Notes: a model not told the origin generated them from the sequence alone. 35,802 nt of DNA from an uncultured Prevotellaceae bacterium (GCA_900320045.1 ONQT01000030.1:1-35802), one strand, 5' to 3'; counted from the stretch's first letter, positions 1 to 7,577 are shown. Translations and numbers: made by a program.

Positions 1-91
1 GGAGGTCATTGTGCGTGTAGTCATCGCAGCACTGTCGGCAGCACTGACCGCTATCACCACTACGAGCTGCATGGGCCACGGGCCGTTCTAA
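1..91 (+). CDS. Smalltalk-type small hydrophobic protein, 3' end only
   Basis: The frame opening at base 2 reads EVIVRVVIAALSAALTAITT and then TSCMGHGPF before TAA. This is the C-terminal part of the very short 'smalltalk' proteins of Bacteroidales, which have one hydrophobic segment ending in a Thr/Ser-Cys-Met stretch. The 5' end lies outside the window. Family members usually sit beside an HU-type DNA-binding gene and an N-acetylmuramoyl-alanine amidase, so those would be expected just upstream. Their molecular function is not known. The Cys near the end resembles a lipobox Cys but has too little sequence after it for a normal lipoprotein. The call rests on pattern recognition of a short fragment. 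Confidence 0.6.
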   Translation, partial: EVIVRVVIAALSAALTAITTTSCMGHGPF

Positions 92-101
92 ATTGAAAAA
101 T

Positions 102-136
102 CAATTGTCAAATTGTACATTGTTAAATTGTAAATT
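102..136. repeat. AT-rich run of imperfect AATTGT repeats
   Basis: Between the small gene and the terminator, the words CAATTGT, AAATTGT and TTAAATTGTAAATT follow each other. Such degenerate AT repeats are common in Prevotella intergenic DNA. No coding or RNA function is visible. Confidence 0.4.
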
Positions 137-158
137 AGACCTATGAACACAACGAATG

Positions 159-187
159 AGAGGGGTGGATATTTTCACCCCTCTTTT
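159..187 (+). terminator. Rho-independent terminator
   Basis: A perfect 9-bp stem, AGAGGGGTG (159-167) with CACCCCTCT (176-184), has an 8-nt loop and runs into TTTT and a T-rich stretch. It ends transcription from the small hydrophobic protein gene and separates it from the tRNA. Confidence 0.85.
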
Positions 188-198
188 AGTTTTATTTT

Positions 199-274
199 CG
201 GGATGTAGTGCAGTTGGTAGCGCACTACGTTCGGGACGTAGGAGTCGCCAGTTCGAGTCTGGTCATCCCGACCA
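199..274 (+). tRNA. tRNA-Pro (anticodon CGG), CCA encoded
   Basis: The cloverleaf folds fully. Acceptor CGGGATG (199-205) pairs with CATCCCG (264-270). The D stem GTGC/GCGC closes AGTTGGTA. The anticodon stem CTACG/CGTAG holds the loop TTCGGGA with anticodon CGG at 232-234. The T arm is GCCAG-TTCGAGT-CTGGT. Discriminator A271 is followed by an encoded CCA (272-274). CGG reads CCG proline codons. No second copy of the 3' end of this tRNA was seen in the window, so there is no sign of an attachment site. Confidence 0.95.
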
Positions 275-307
275 CTTATGGTTGCTAAGCACCTAATATA
301 ATCTGCT

Positions 308-3300
308 TTAGTTTTTCGTAGTATTATTGCGTGATTGCGCAATAGAAGAAGGAGATACTCCTTCTATTTTCTTGAATACGCGTGAGAAGTATTTAGGGTC
401 AGAGAACCCGCTCTTGTATGCTACTTCAGAGATGCTCTGTCCACCCATAGTGAGGAGATGTTTGGCATAAGCTATGCGATAGTGGGTGAGGTAATCTTGT
501 GGACTGATGCCTGCAAGTTCCTTGAAGCGACTGAAGAAAGAGGTGCGGCTCATGCCCATCTCACTGGCTATGGATGGTATGGTTAGTCCTTCGTCGCTTA
601 TGTGTTCATCTATGTACTTACGTACTCGTTCCAGCAGGTCGTCCTTATCCTCACGAATGAGTGGTGCTACGTTATGGATAAAGTCCATGCGCCGTTTTAT
701 CACTTCTTCCTGAGTGCGCATCTTCAGGTGCAGACGGTAGATATAGGCCCACACCATAGCGATGCCACCAATGATCAGGGCACCCAGGAATATGTAGAGC
801 AGCAATGCCCATGGCGTTTCCCAGAAGGTAGGTTTGACATAGAGTGTGATGGTGCGGAAGTTGTTGCACCACACTCCTGAGGCGTTGGTTGAACGCAGCT
901 GTATGGTGTGGTAGCCTGCTCGCATGTTGAGGAATGTCAGCCTGTCGTTGTCGCCCTGCATCACCCATGTGCTATCACCATCAAGCCGATAGGCATATTT
1001 TATCTTCTCGCCCTGCTTCATGGTGAGTGCTGAGAGTTGCAGGCTCACATCGCGTTCGTTGCTGTCAAACCTTATCGTGTCCATAAGGTCGGCATCATAG
1101 GTCTGCTGGCGCCCCCCCATTGTCAGAGTAGATATGGCTATGCGGGGAGCTTCTTCGTCAGGTTTCAGGGTGGCAGGATTCCATGATATTATGTCGTCAG
1201 TGGTGGCTGCTACGAGGTTGCCTTGATTGTCTTTCACTATCTCGGCAAACGACATAGCGGGCGACTGCCAGTTATAGAATGCTGTGCGTTCCCTGTTGAG
1301 CATAGCAATAGAGTTTGTATAGGCTATCCACAGGTTATCATTCGAATCGCCAGTGATAGACAGGGGTGCATCAGATGGTGCAAGGTTCTGCTTATCATAG
1401 ACCGTAAACACTGCATCGTCACTCAGCAGAGCCTCTGCCTTTGTGCGACATATTCCTGCACTTGGGGTGAGACAATACACTTCACCTCGGCTGTCCTGAT
1501 ACATCATCATTATCTCGTTGTTAGACAGACTGTGCACATCGTCGGCCTTTCTCTCGTTGTGGAACACCTGTTTTGGTGTTTTGAATGCATAAATGCCGTG
1601 GCTTGTGCCAAGACACATTATGCCCTCTCTGGTGCAGAGCAGCGAACGAATGTTGAGTGACCTCTCGTCAGTAGGCAACCATGTCAGTTCGTTGTTCTTG
1701 TTTATGAATTTAACCTTATGATTAGCGTTTCCGTTAGCGTTCCCGTTGATATAGTTCACACCCCCGCTGTAGGTGCCTACCCACAGGTTTCCTTTGTGGT
1801 CCTTCGCCAGACAAAATACATCATTGGCTGAGATGGAATACTTATCCTTGGGGTTATGTAGGAATTGTTCCACAGTGTAACCATCCCTTCCGTTGGGCGA
1901 GAGTCTATATAGTCCTTTATCCTTGGTGCCCACCCACATAGTGCCGTTCTCCATTTCCTCTATGGCATAGACTATTCCGAGATTGTATTCCTTGCCCCAT
2001 ATGGTAAGTCTCCCCTTGGTGTCACCTATCCACAGCCTTTGCTTGGAGTCGGTAAACAGAGCACATGGATGATTCGTCACGCCCCATGGCCTGAATGGGC
2101 TAGTGCGCAGGCTAATCCTGTCCAGTCCGCCTTCGCTGTTATACAACCACACATTGTTTTCCTTATCAACAAAGGTGCGGCCAACCTGTGGCTGATACCA
2201 CTCGCCATTGTCTTGCATCACGTGGTAGAGTTCTCCGTTCCTGTTAGAGTTCCCGTTCCCGTTATAATAGCACAAACCACCATCCCTTGCCATCAGCAGG
2301 GTTGTGTTTTTAGGTTGCAAAGCGAAAAACCAGCTGTCATGTTTGTTCTCGTAGTTGCCCTCGCCACCAGGTCGCATGGTATGTAATGAGCCGTTTATCC
2401 TGTCAAGCAACATCGCTCCTGCTTGGTCGGTTATCATCCAATAACGTCCCATTTCATCGCAGAAAAGTCGATTTACAGACTCTATTCTTTCCTTATATCT
2501 GTGCACTCGCCAATCACCCTTGTAGTGTGTCAGCAGAGCCTCGTCAGTGGCAACTACCAGTTCCCCTTTGGCGTTGCCTGCAAGGCGGAGTATCTTTCCT
2601 GCTTTTATCGGTAGTACCACCCTCTGCATAGTCCACGTTTTGGTGTTGAGCAACCACAGTTCGCCACTCTTCGTGGCAAGGTATATGTGGTCTTTTGTTG
2701 TCTCGCGCCAGTGGTCGAAACGCTTTTGAGGGAATGATACTCGCAGACCAGGTACGGTGATGCCACCCTCAGACAGAATCCACGCCATACCTCGGCTATC
2801 CTCATTTATGCTGAGTATCTTACCCTTTTTCAGTCTGCCATTGGAGTATGAATACAGACGTGCCGACTCCTTAGGATTATCTATGCTCACCCTTATAGCC
2901 GCATCGCCCTCCTTAGTCTGTAGCCACACATATCCGCTCGCCATAGGGTAGATTTGGTGTATGCTGAAGGTCTTTCCATTCGACTGCTCCAGTTTCTCTG
3001 TCACATCAATAAAGGTTGATGTACTCACATCGAAGCAGTAGGGATGGTAGAACGAACGACACCATACGTTGCCTTTCTTGTCTATCTTCACAGCATCGAG
3101 ACGGTCATAGGGCATCAGAGTGCCATCGCCTGGATGGCTCTTAAACGAACGAAATTCCTGACCATCATAGCGGAACAGTCCGCCCCAGGAAGAGAACCAT
3201 AGGAATCCTCGCTTATCCTGTGCTATGCCTGTCACCTTCTCTTTCAGCATTCCCTTGGTGATGTTCCATGAAGGATGAGTGCGAACAATCCCTGCCAACG

Positions 3301-3355
3301 ACTGCATGGCAGTCATCAACAAAAGGCATATCATAATATGAAAACGTCTGTTCAC
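308..3355 (-). CDS. Membrane-spanning propeller/Y_Y_Y sensor fused directly to an AraC DNA-binding domain
   Basis: This 1015-residue protein has the periplasmic half of a Bacteroidota hybrid two-component sensor: a signal peptide (MNRRFHIMICLLLMTAMQSLAG), Reg_prop propeller repeats over about residues 25-720 (for example DKRGFLWFSS, DHKGNLWVGTYSGG), and a Y_Y_Y domain before residue 845. One TM helix (about 850-872) leads through a short linker to an AraC-family double HTH (about 910-1010, with SIASEMGMSRTSFFSRFKE and SGFSDPKYFSRVFK). The histidine kinase and receiver normally found between them are absent. It should therefore signal across the membrane without phosphotransfer, probably by changing oligomeric state. 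It lies downstream of a pectate lyase on the same strand and has its own promoter, so pectin oligosaccharides are the likely ligand (inference). The start is GTG, five bases from a TAnnTTTG box. ATG at 3332-3334 (residue 8) is an alternative. Two Asn/Gly linkers are built from short DNA repeats. Confidence 0.85.
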   Translation of the reverse strand: MNRRFHIMICLLLMTAMQSLAGIVRTHPSWNITKGMLKEKVTGIAQDKRGFLWFSSWGGLFRYDGQEFRSFKSHPGDGTLMPYDRLDAVKIDKKGNVWCRSFYHPYCFDVSTSTFIDVTEKLEQSNGKTFSIHQIYPMASGYVWLQTKEGDAAIRVSIDNPKESARLYSYSNGRLKKGKILSINEDSRGMAWILSEGGITVPGLRVSFPQKRFDHWRETTKDHIYLATKSGELWLLNTKTWTMQRVVLPIKAGKILRLAGNAKGELVVATDEALLTHYKGDWRVHRYKERIESVNRLFCDEMGRYWMITDQAGAMLLDRINGSLHTMRPGGEGNYENKHDSWFFALQPKNTTLLMARDGGLCYYNGNGNSNRNGELYHVMQDNGEWYQPQVGRTFVDKENNVWLYNSEGGLDRISLRTSPFRPWGVTNHPCALFTDSKQRLWIGDTKGRLTIWGKEYNLGIVYAIEEMENGTMWVGTKDKGLYRLSPNGRDGYTVEQFLHNPKDKYSISANDVFCLAKDHKGNLWVGTYSGGVNYINGNANGNANHKVKFINKNNELTWLPTDERSLNIRSLLCTREGIMCLGTSHGIYAFKTPKQVFHNERKADDVHSLSNNEIMMMYQDSRGEVYCLTPSAGICRTKAEALLSDDAVFTVYDKQNLAPSDAPLSITGDSNDNLWIAYTNSIAMLNRERTAFYNWQSPAMSFAEIVKDNQGNLVAATTDDIISWNPATLKPDEEAPRIAISTLTMGGRQQTYDADLMDTIRFDSNERDVSLQLSALTMKQGEKIKYAYRLDGDSTWVMQGDNDRLTFLNMRAGYHTIQLRSTNASGVWCNNFRTITLYVKPTFWETPWALLLYIFLGALIIGGIAMVWAYIYRLHLKMRTQEEVIKRRMDFIHNVAPLIREDKDDLLERVRKYIDEHISDEGLTIPSIASEMGMSRTSFFSRFKELAGISPQDYLTHYRIAYAKHLLTMGGQSISEVAYKSGFSDPKYFSRVFKKIEGVSPSSIAQSRNNTTKN
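1725..1747 (-). repeat. In-frame hexamer repeat encoding NGNANGNAN
   Basis: The top strand reads CGTTTCCGTTAGCGTTCCCGTT, a series of CGTTNN hexamers. On the coding strand it gives alternating Asn and Gly/Ala inside the sensor propeller. The same kind of tract recurs at 2236-2263 and 3522-3549. Confidence 0.55.
2236..2263 (-). repeat. In-frame hexamer repeat encoding NGNGNSNRN
   Basis: Hexamer-like CGTTCC/TGTTAG/AGTTCC units encode an Asn-rich loop of the sensor protein, related to the tracts at 1725-1747 and 3522-3549. Confidence 0.5.
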
Positions 3356-3360
3356 GGATG

Positions 3361-3393
3361 CAAAGATACGAAAAAAAAAGGCAACTACCCAAA
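3361..3393 (-). promoter_or_regulatory. Promoter of the AraC-type sensor gene
   Basis: Read on the minus strand, TATCTTTG (3361-3368) matches the Bacteroidota -7 box TAnnTTTG. A -33 TTTG (3390-3393) lies 21 nt upstream. The -33 box falls in the loop of the lyase terminator. The GTG start codon follows the -7 box after only 5 nt. Confidence 0.7.
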
Positions 3394-3402
3394 GTAGTCG
3401 CC
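3380..3402 (-). terminator. Terminator of the pectate lyase gene
   Basis: On the minus strand, GGCGACTAC pairs with GTAGTTGCC (9 bp, one G-T pair) around a TTTGG loop. A run of nine T's follows (3371-3379 read in reverse). The plus strand carries an A-C mismatch in the stem, so the minus direction is favoured. It overlaps the promoter of the next gene. Confidence 0.8.
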
Positions 3403-3429
3403 TTTTTTCATATATAAGGAGTTGTTTCT

Positions 3430-5616
3430 TTATCTTATCACCTTCTTGCCACCCTCTATCACGATGCCGCGATAGCCACCAGATACTGGTTGGCCAGCGA
3501 GATTAATGGGAGTAAAGTTTTCGTTCCCGTTAACGTTCCCGTTAACGTTTTTTATACCAGTAGCTACAGAAGAGAGTGCTATATAATAGAGGTAAGACTC
3601 TCCGTTGGTGCGCTTGATGACATATTCGCCTGCTGCTGGCAGGGTGGCAGTCACAATATTGTTTTCAGGGATGGTAATCTCTGACATCTCGTTGATCTTT
3701 ATGCGTTTTGTAGCAGAGTTGGCGAAATAGAGGGTGAGGTTCATTGGTTCAGCTATGCTGAAGGTAACTGATGATGAAGAACCCAACTTAACACAGGTGT
3801 TGTAGGTAGTTCCGTCAATTGTTACTGTCCCCTTGCTGTTACTTGTTTCGCCAACAATATAGAATCCTGATTCGCTATCGTTGATAAGGTCAACCACATA
3901 GCCGCCTTTGGTTACTCCTGATGGTGTTGGGTTTGGTGTAGGGTCATCGCCTCCTTCACCTCCTTCACCACCTTCGTCACTACCACTTGGTCTCTCGCCA
4001 TCGCCTTGTATGCTTACGATGCTGGTTACATATGAGGTGATAGCCGACTTCAGTTCTTCGTTAACATCGTGGCTCTTATCGTCAACGCTGTTATCAAAAG
4101 TCCACTTTATATCGCCACCATTCATACGACCTGCGTATGTGGTTACTATTCCCTCTACCTGTTCAGGAGCATCAGGAGCAGAGGTATACATTCCATCGGC
4201 TGTGTCGAAGTTGTCATAAACGTGTCCTCCCCTCTTGGCTGAAACGGTCTCAGGCACCTTGTCGCCACGGTTTTCCACGAGCCATGCATCAAACTCCTGG
4301 GCATCGTCAGTCTGGTAAAAGAGGCGCAGTTCCATGGTGCTATTCTCCACCTTATTATTATATGCCTTGCTCATGCCGCCAGGCTGTCCTGAGAAGGTAC
4401 CCTTTTCGGGCTGGCTGGCATAGATATAGTCTGTGCCCTGACCAGCTATCATCATAGGACGCTGCAGATTGCGGAAATAGTTGCACTCTATGAATGCGTT
4501 TGACACCTCTGTGCATCCTATGCCGTAGGTGGCGTTGCCGTCGTAGTAGTTATTATAGATATGAGCTGTGGTGTGGTTAAGACGTGGGCAACGTGAGTCG
4601 CAGTGGTCAAACCAGTTGTGGTGGAAGGTGATAAGAAGATTTGTCTCCTCCTTGGTAGCGCCTCCGCATCCCATCACCTTGCCTGAGTCGAAGAAGTGGT
4701 TGTAGGAGATAGTAGTAAGAGTAGAGCGATACTTCATGTCGATAGAACCGTCGCCCTTCACCTGATCAGCATCAGGACCTGGCTTGCCATAGAAGAAGTC
4801 GCAGTTGTGAATCCAGTTGTGATAGTTGTCTGTATCCATTGACACAGCATCGTCGCCAAAGAGCATTATGCCGAGGTTGCGAACCTCCAGTCCCCTGGTG
4901 CGTTTGAAGCATACACCATAGCCGTAGAGTGCAGCATCGTCGCCTATGCCCTCGAGGGTAACATTCTCTAAAGAGCAGTCTGTTGCATTCTTACCCTCGA
5001 AGTTGAGGTAGTTGCCGTCTTTCAGCCCTTCAATATCAGTATTCTTCACTGTTCCCACCACACGTACTATCAACGGTGTGTGTGTGTTATCCTTGCCACA
5101 GGCGCTGATAATGTTTGCCAGTCCTGTATAGGTGCTGACGTTCTTGCCGTCGCGCACCTCACAGGTAACGGTGTTCACTGTATTTGCCGTAACATATATT
5201 ATCTTGGCATTAGCCTTTGGTGTACCATCCATGTTATAGCCGCCAGGCACTACTCCGTCGGTGAAGGCGTAGCCCTCACGGTTGTGTGTCTTAACAGTTA
5301 CGCTCTGCTGGGTTGAGGTGGCTATCTCTGCATTCTTATCATCAAGAGCCTTGACAGTAAGGGTATATGAGCCAGCCTTCAGACCTGGGATGTCACAACG
5401 CACATACCCTGTGTAGGTGCGGATGAGCATATCCTCTGCCACACCATTTATGCCCTCGCCACTATAGCTCACGCTATACTTTGCTGCACCATCAACTGGC
5501 GACCATTGCAGCATAGCCGCCTCTAACCATCCTTCGCAACGGGTTACTGTTACCTCTGTTGCGTACATGCTTGCCACACTGGCAAGCGTTAGCATCATCA
5601 AGTAGATTCTTTTCAT
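3430..5616 (-). CDS. Secreted pectate lyase, polysaccharide lyase family 1
   Basis: This 728-residue protein cleaves polygalacturonate by beta-elimination outside the cytoplasm. It has a signal peptide (MKRIYLMMLTLASVASMYA), a fibronectin III-like domain (about 22-110) and a PL1 right-handed beta-helix (about 135-480). Visible PL1 features are the acidic Ca2+ region GPDADQVKGDGSIDMKY (280-296) and HHNWFDHCDSRCPRL (332-346), with the conserved Arg-x-Pro-Arg. A Gly/Asp/Pro linker (GGEGGEGGDDPTPNPTPSG) leads to a small beta domain, possibly carbohydrate binding. The C-terminus has the pattern INLAGQPVSGGYRGIVIEGG followed by KKVIR, typical of Bacteroidota C-terminal sorting or attachment tails. 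Such modular forms are longer than the roughly 350-450 residues of plain PL1 enzymes. It has its own promoter with repeated upstream sites and is followed by a terminator and the sensor-regulator gene, its probable activator. Confidence 0.9.
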   Translation of the reverse strand: MKRIYLMMLTLASVASMYATEVTVTRCEGWLEAAMLQWSPVDGAAKYSVSYSGEGINGVAEDMLIRTYTGYVRCDIPGLKAGSYTLTVKALDDKNAEIATSTQQSVTVKTHNREGYAFTDGVVPGGYNMDGTPKANAKIIYVTANTVNTVTCEVRDGKNVSTYTGLANIISACGKDNTHTPLIVRVVGTVKNTDIEGLKDGNYLNFEGKNATDCSLENVTLEGIGDDAALYGYGVCFKRTRGLEVRNLGIMLFGDDAVSMDTDNYHNWIHNCDFFYGKPGPDADQVKGDGSIDMKYRSTLTTISYNHFFDSGKVMGCGGATKEETNLLITFHHNWFDHCDSRCPRLNHTTAHIYNNYYDGNATYGIGCTEVSNAFIECNYFRNLQRPMMIAGQGTDYIYASQPEKGTFSGQPGGMSKAYNNKVENSTMELRLFYQTDDAQEFDAWLVENRGDKVPETVSAKRGGHVYDNFDTADGMYTSAPDAPEQVEGIVTTYAGRMNGGDIKWTFDNSVDDKSHDVNEELKSAITSYVTSIVSIQGDGERPSGSDEGGEGGEGGDDPTPNPTPSGVTKGGYVVDLINDSESGFYIVGETSNSKGTVTIDGTTYNTCVKLGSSSSVTFSIAEPMNLTLYFANSATKRIKINEMSEITIPENNIVTATLPAAGEYVIKRTNGESYLYYIALSSVATGIKNVNGNVNGNENFTPINLAGQPVSGGYRGIVIEGGKKVIR
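3522..3549 (-). repeat. In-frame dodecamer repeat encoding NVNGNVNGNEN
   Basis: CGTTCCCGTTAA is repeated and followed by CGTT. The coding strand yields an Asn-Val-Asn-Gly linker just before the C-terminal sorting tail of the lyase. It resembles the two tracts in the neighbouring sensor gene. Confidence 0.6.
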
Positions 5617-5657
5617 TTCCTTTTATTGTTTAGATTGTAATTTTGGGTTTCTGCCTG

Positions 5658-5665
5658 CAAAATTA
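5658..5665 (-). promoter_or_regulatory. Pectate lyase promoter, -7 box
   Basis: TAATTTTG on the minus strand matches TAnnTTTG. It predicts a start near 5652 and a leader of about 36 nt ending with AAAGGAA before the ATG. No TTTG lies at the expected -33 position. Repeat copy 1 (5686-5695) occupies that place instead, which suggests the promoter needs an activator. Confidence 0.6.
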
Positions 5666-5685
5666 CTTTCTTTATCTTTATATAG

Positions 5686-5745
5686 GGTGGACTAAAAATC
5701 AAAAATGGTGGATTAATTGCTATATATTGGGGGACATCTGGGGAC
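5686..5745 (-). promoter_or_regulatory. Array of four phased direct repeats, candidate activator operator
   Basis: GGTGGACTAA (5686-5695) and GGTGGATTAA (5707-5716) are direct repeats exactly 21 bp apart. Related words follow: GGGGGAC (5729-5735) and TGGGGAC (5739-5745). Starts are 21, 22 and 10 bp apart, so all copies face nearly the same side of the helix. The array spans roughly -34 to -93 relative to the predicted lyase start, where AraC-family activators often bind direct repeats. Assignment to the neighbouring AraC-type sensor is inference. Confidence 0.6.
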
Positions 5746-5843
5746 CTGTTCCAGCGCCATAACCTGAAAAGTTTTGTTTTTCACTACAAATCATACACAT
5801 CTGTCACAAACCCTTTGTACATCGGGGGTTGCGTAGTGAGAGT

Positions 5844-6395
5844 TTATTCCTCCTGGGAGTCGGCACTGTGGAGGATGATGCTGGTGGCACCAAGGGTGAA
5901 GAGGGTGCCGTCCTCGATGATGCGGCGCTCGCGGGGCTGCAGCTCGACGTCACCGACAAAGGTGCCGCAGTTGCTGTTGTTGTCGCTGAGCGTGTAGCGC
6001 AACTGGCCTCGCTTGTCACGACTGACGGTCAATGTGCAGTGGTTCAGGTCAACACTGGGGTCGACGGTCTCGAAGGGTGTGTTGACGGGATTGCCCTTCT
6101 GGTAGCGGCCTATGACGTTGTCGCCCATGTGCAGGGGGATGACTTGCTTGTAGTGGAAGACGTTCTCGATAACGATGATGCTGCCACAGGGCGCTTCGTC
6201 GGTGGAGCGCTGGCCGTCGGCATTCAGCTCGGCATTCTCTTCCTTCTGAGTGTTGCGCAACTTGGAGACTCCGATGCGGATGCCGAACTCCTTGCCGCAC
6301 TGGTCACACTTGAACACCAACGACTGACCAGCCGAATACTTCGTCTCGTCAAAGGTGATGTAGTTGTCGCACTTGGGGCATCGGACACGCTTCAT
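5844..6395 (-). CDS. Zinc-ribbon and FHA domain protein
   Basis: This 183-residue cytosolic protein starts with a zinc ribbon (C6-x2-C9 and C30-x2-C33, in MKRVRCPKCD and KCDQCGKEF). A linker follows, then a forkhead-associated domain over about residues 95-178. FHA hallmarks are GRYQKGN, the conserved His in LNHCTLTV and DNNSNCGTFVGD, which resembles the usual STNGT loop. FHA domains bind phosphothreonine peptides, so it probably reads Ser/Thr phosphorylation. The Arg of the usual S-R-x-H motif is not seen, so binding could be altered. It starts 8 bp after the HU/SPOR gene on the same strand and shares its promoter. That pairing suggests a role in envelope or cell-division signalling (inference). 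Confidence 0.85.
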   Translation of the reverse strand: MKRVRCPKCDNYITFDETKYSAGQSLVFKCDQCGKEFGIRIGVSKLRNTQKEENAELNADGQRSTDEAPCGSIIVIENVFHYKQVIPLHMGDNVIGRYQKGNPVNTPFETVDPSVDLNHCTLTVSRDKRGQLRYTLSDNNSNCGTFVGDVELQPRERRIIEDGTLFTLGATSIILHSADSQEE

Positions 6396-6403
6396 GTGCT
6401 TGC

Positions 6404-7498
6404 TTAAACTTCTGCTGGAACTTTATAGACCCAGGCCTCGTAGAACTCCTCCTTGAAACTCATCTTGTGGAGTTTCTGGTAGGCTTCGGCCTGAGAGGTG
6501 AACTCGCCGCAGACGACACGTACAACCTTGTTGTGCAGCAGGATGCGGGCGTCGTTGTAGCCTTCCTTCTTCAGTTTGGCAACATACAACTCGGCATTCT
6601 TCATCCTTACCTGGCTGGCCACAACAATATAATAGGTGTTCTGCTGAACTTTCTCAGGAGTCTTGGCTTCTTGTGTTTCTTCGACCTTGGCCGTTGCTTC
6701 TGCTTCCTCTACTTCGCCTGCTCCCATCACGGACTCATGCTCCAACTCAGCCTCTGAAGCGGCAGGAAGCACGGTTTCAACGGGCTCGGCAGGTACAATA
6801 TTGGTATCTTGTGGAATCAGTTTGTAGAGCAGCTTGTGCTGCATGTGACTCATGGCCTGTGTGTTCAGGTTGCTGTTGGTGATGGGCGTTGAAATCAGGA
6901 AGAATGCCACCACGGCGGCTGCTACGGCTACGGCATTGCGTATCCACGAGAGCTTAATGGTGAGTGCACTGTCTTCCTCTTCATGGTTGTCGCTGTCGGT
7001 AAACTCGAGCAGGGTGGGATGCAGGCTAACCTCCTTGGCAACGGGTGCAGGCTGTTCGGCTATGACATCATCGGTGTCCTTGAGTCGCTTGAAGGTGAAG
7101 TTGGACAGTCCGTACAGGTCAGGGGAGAGAACGCCGGCCTCGCAGGGTGAGAACTCATAGTTGCCTTCCTGGTTGACGGTCAGCGTTCCCAGGTTCTCCA
7201 TCTCGAAGTAGCCTTCGTCGTTGAGCTTCTGTTTGAGGATGTCGACCTCATGCTCGATGCGGCGCAGGGCTTCAGGATAACTGATATCGTAAGCCTCGAC
7301 ATACGACTGAGCCAGTACGGAATCGTTCATCCGCAACTGGGGATTGAATCCTAAGGTGCGAGTGGGAGGAACAAAGGAACGGTCGGCCTCATCGTAGTGG
7401 GCAGCGACCTGATGCGTCATAAATCCCCCAAAATCAGGCACTATCACGCATTCGTTCTCCAAAAGCAGAATCTCAATATGTCTTTGTAACTGTATCAC
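6404..7498 (-). CDS. HU (CCDC81-like) domain, membrane-anchored SPOR protein
   Basis: The N-terminal half has tandem HU-like folds of the bacterial CCDC81 type (IEILLLENECVIVPDFGGFM at the start; NFTFKRLKDTDD near residue 150). A TM helix follows at about 187-207 (RNAVAVAAAVVAFFLISTP), then an acidic Glu/Ala linker and a C-terminal SPOR domain (about 283-360, YYIVVASQVRMKNAELYVAKL). SPOR domains bind glycan strands stripped of stem peptides at division septa, so the protein bridges the cytoplasm and septal peptidoglycan. The open frame extends to 7534, but the extra residues overlap the promoter. Homologous proteins begin M-I-x-L-x-x-H-I-E, which fits GTG at 7496-7498. That GTG lies five bases from the -7 box, so the message is probably leaderless. 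Product length is 364 residues. Confidence 0.85.
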   Translation of the reverse strand: MIQLQRHIEILLLENECVIVPDFGGFMTHQVAAHYDEADRSFVPPTRTLGFNPQLRMNDSVLAQSYVEAYDISYPEALRRIEHEVDILKQKLNDEGYFEMENLGTLTVNQEGNYEFSPCEAGVLSPDLYGLSNFTFKRLKDTDDVIAEQPAPVAKEVSLHPTLLEFTDSDNHEEEDSALTIKLSWIRNAVAVAAAVVAFFLISTPITNSNLNTQAMSHMQHKLLYKLIPQDTNIVPAEPVETVLPAASEAELEHESVMGAGEVEEAEATAKVEETQEAKTPEKVQQNTYYIVVASQVRMKNAELYVAKLKKEGYNDARILLHNKVVRVVCGEFTSQAEAYQKLHKMSFKEEFYEAWVYKVPAEV

Positions 7499-7503
7499 GG
7501 GGG

Positions 7504-7535
7504 CAAAATTACGACTTTTTTTGCAAACTTGCAAA
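7504..7535 (-). promoter_or_regulatory. Promoter of the HU/SPOR-FHA operon
   Basis: A minus-strand TTTG (7532-7535), a 20-nt spacer and TAATTTTG (7504-7511) form a full Bacteroidota promoter. The GTG start codon begins after only 5 nt, so the transcription start should fall at or beside it. Confidence 0.75.
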
Positions 7536-7577
7536 TAAAAAAGGAGATAAAATTGCTTGATTACGGATTATTTTTGC

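Noticed and set aside
199-274. tRNA-Pro as the attachment site of an integrated island holding the pectin genes
   Set aside because: No repeat of the tRNA 3' end, no integrase and no transposase were seen.
3522-3549. Short repeats as part of a CRISPR array
   Set aside because: They are in-frame coding repeats with no spacers and no cas genes. No CRISPR array was seen anywhere in the window.
5829-6407. 192-residue open frame opposite the zinc-ribbon/FHA gene
   Set aside because: It is a mirror of a well-supported gene: Val/Ala/Leu-rich low-complexity translation, no family motif, no promoter box in place.
7499-7534. Twelve-codon upstream extension of the HU/SPOR protein
   Set aside because: It overlaps the -7 and -33 boxes of its own promoter, and the family start fits GTG at 7496-7498.
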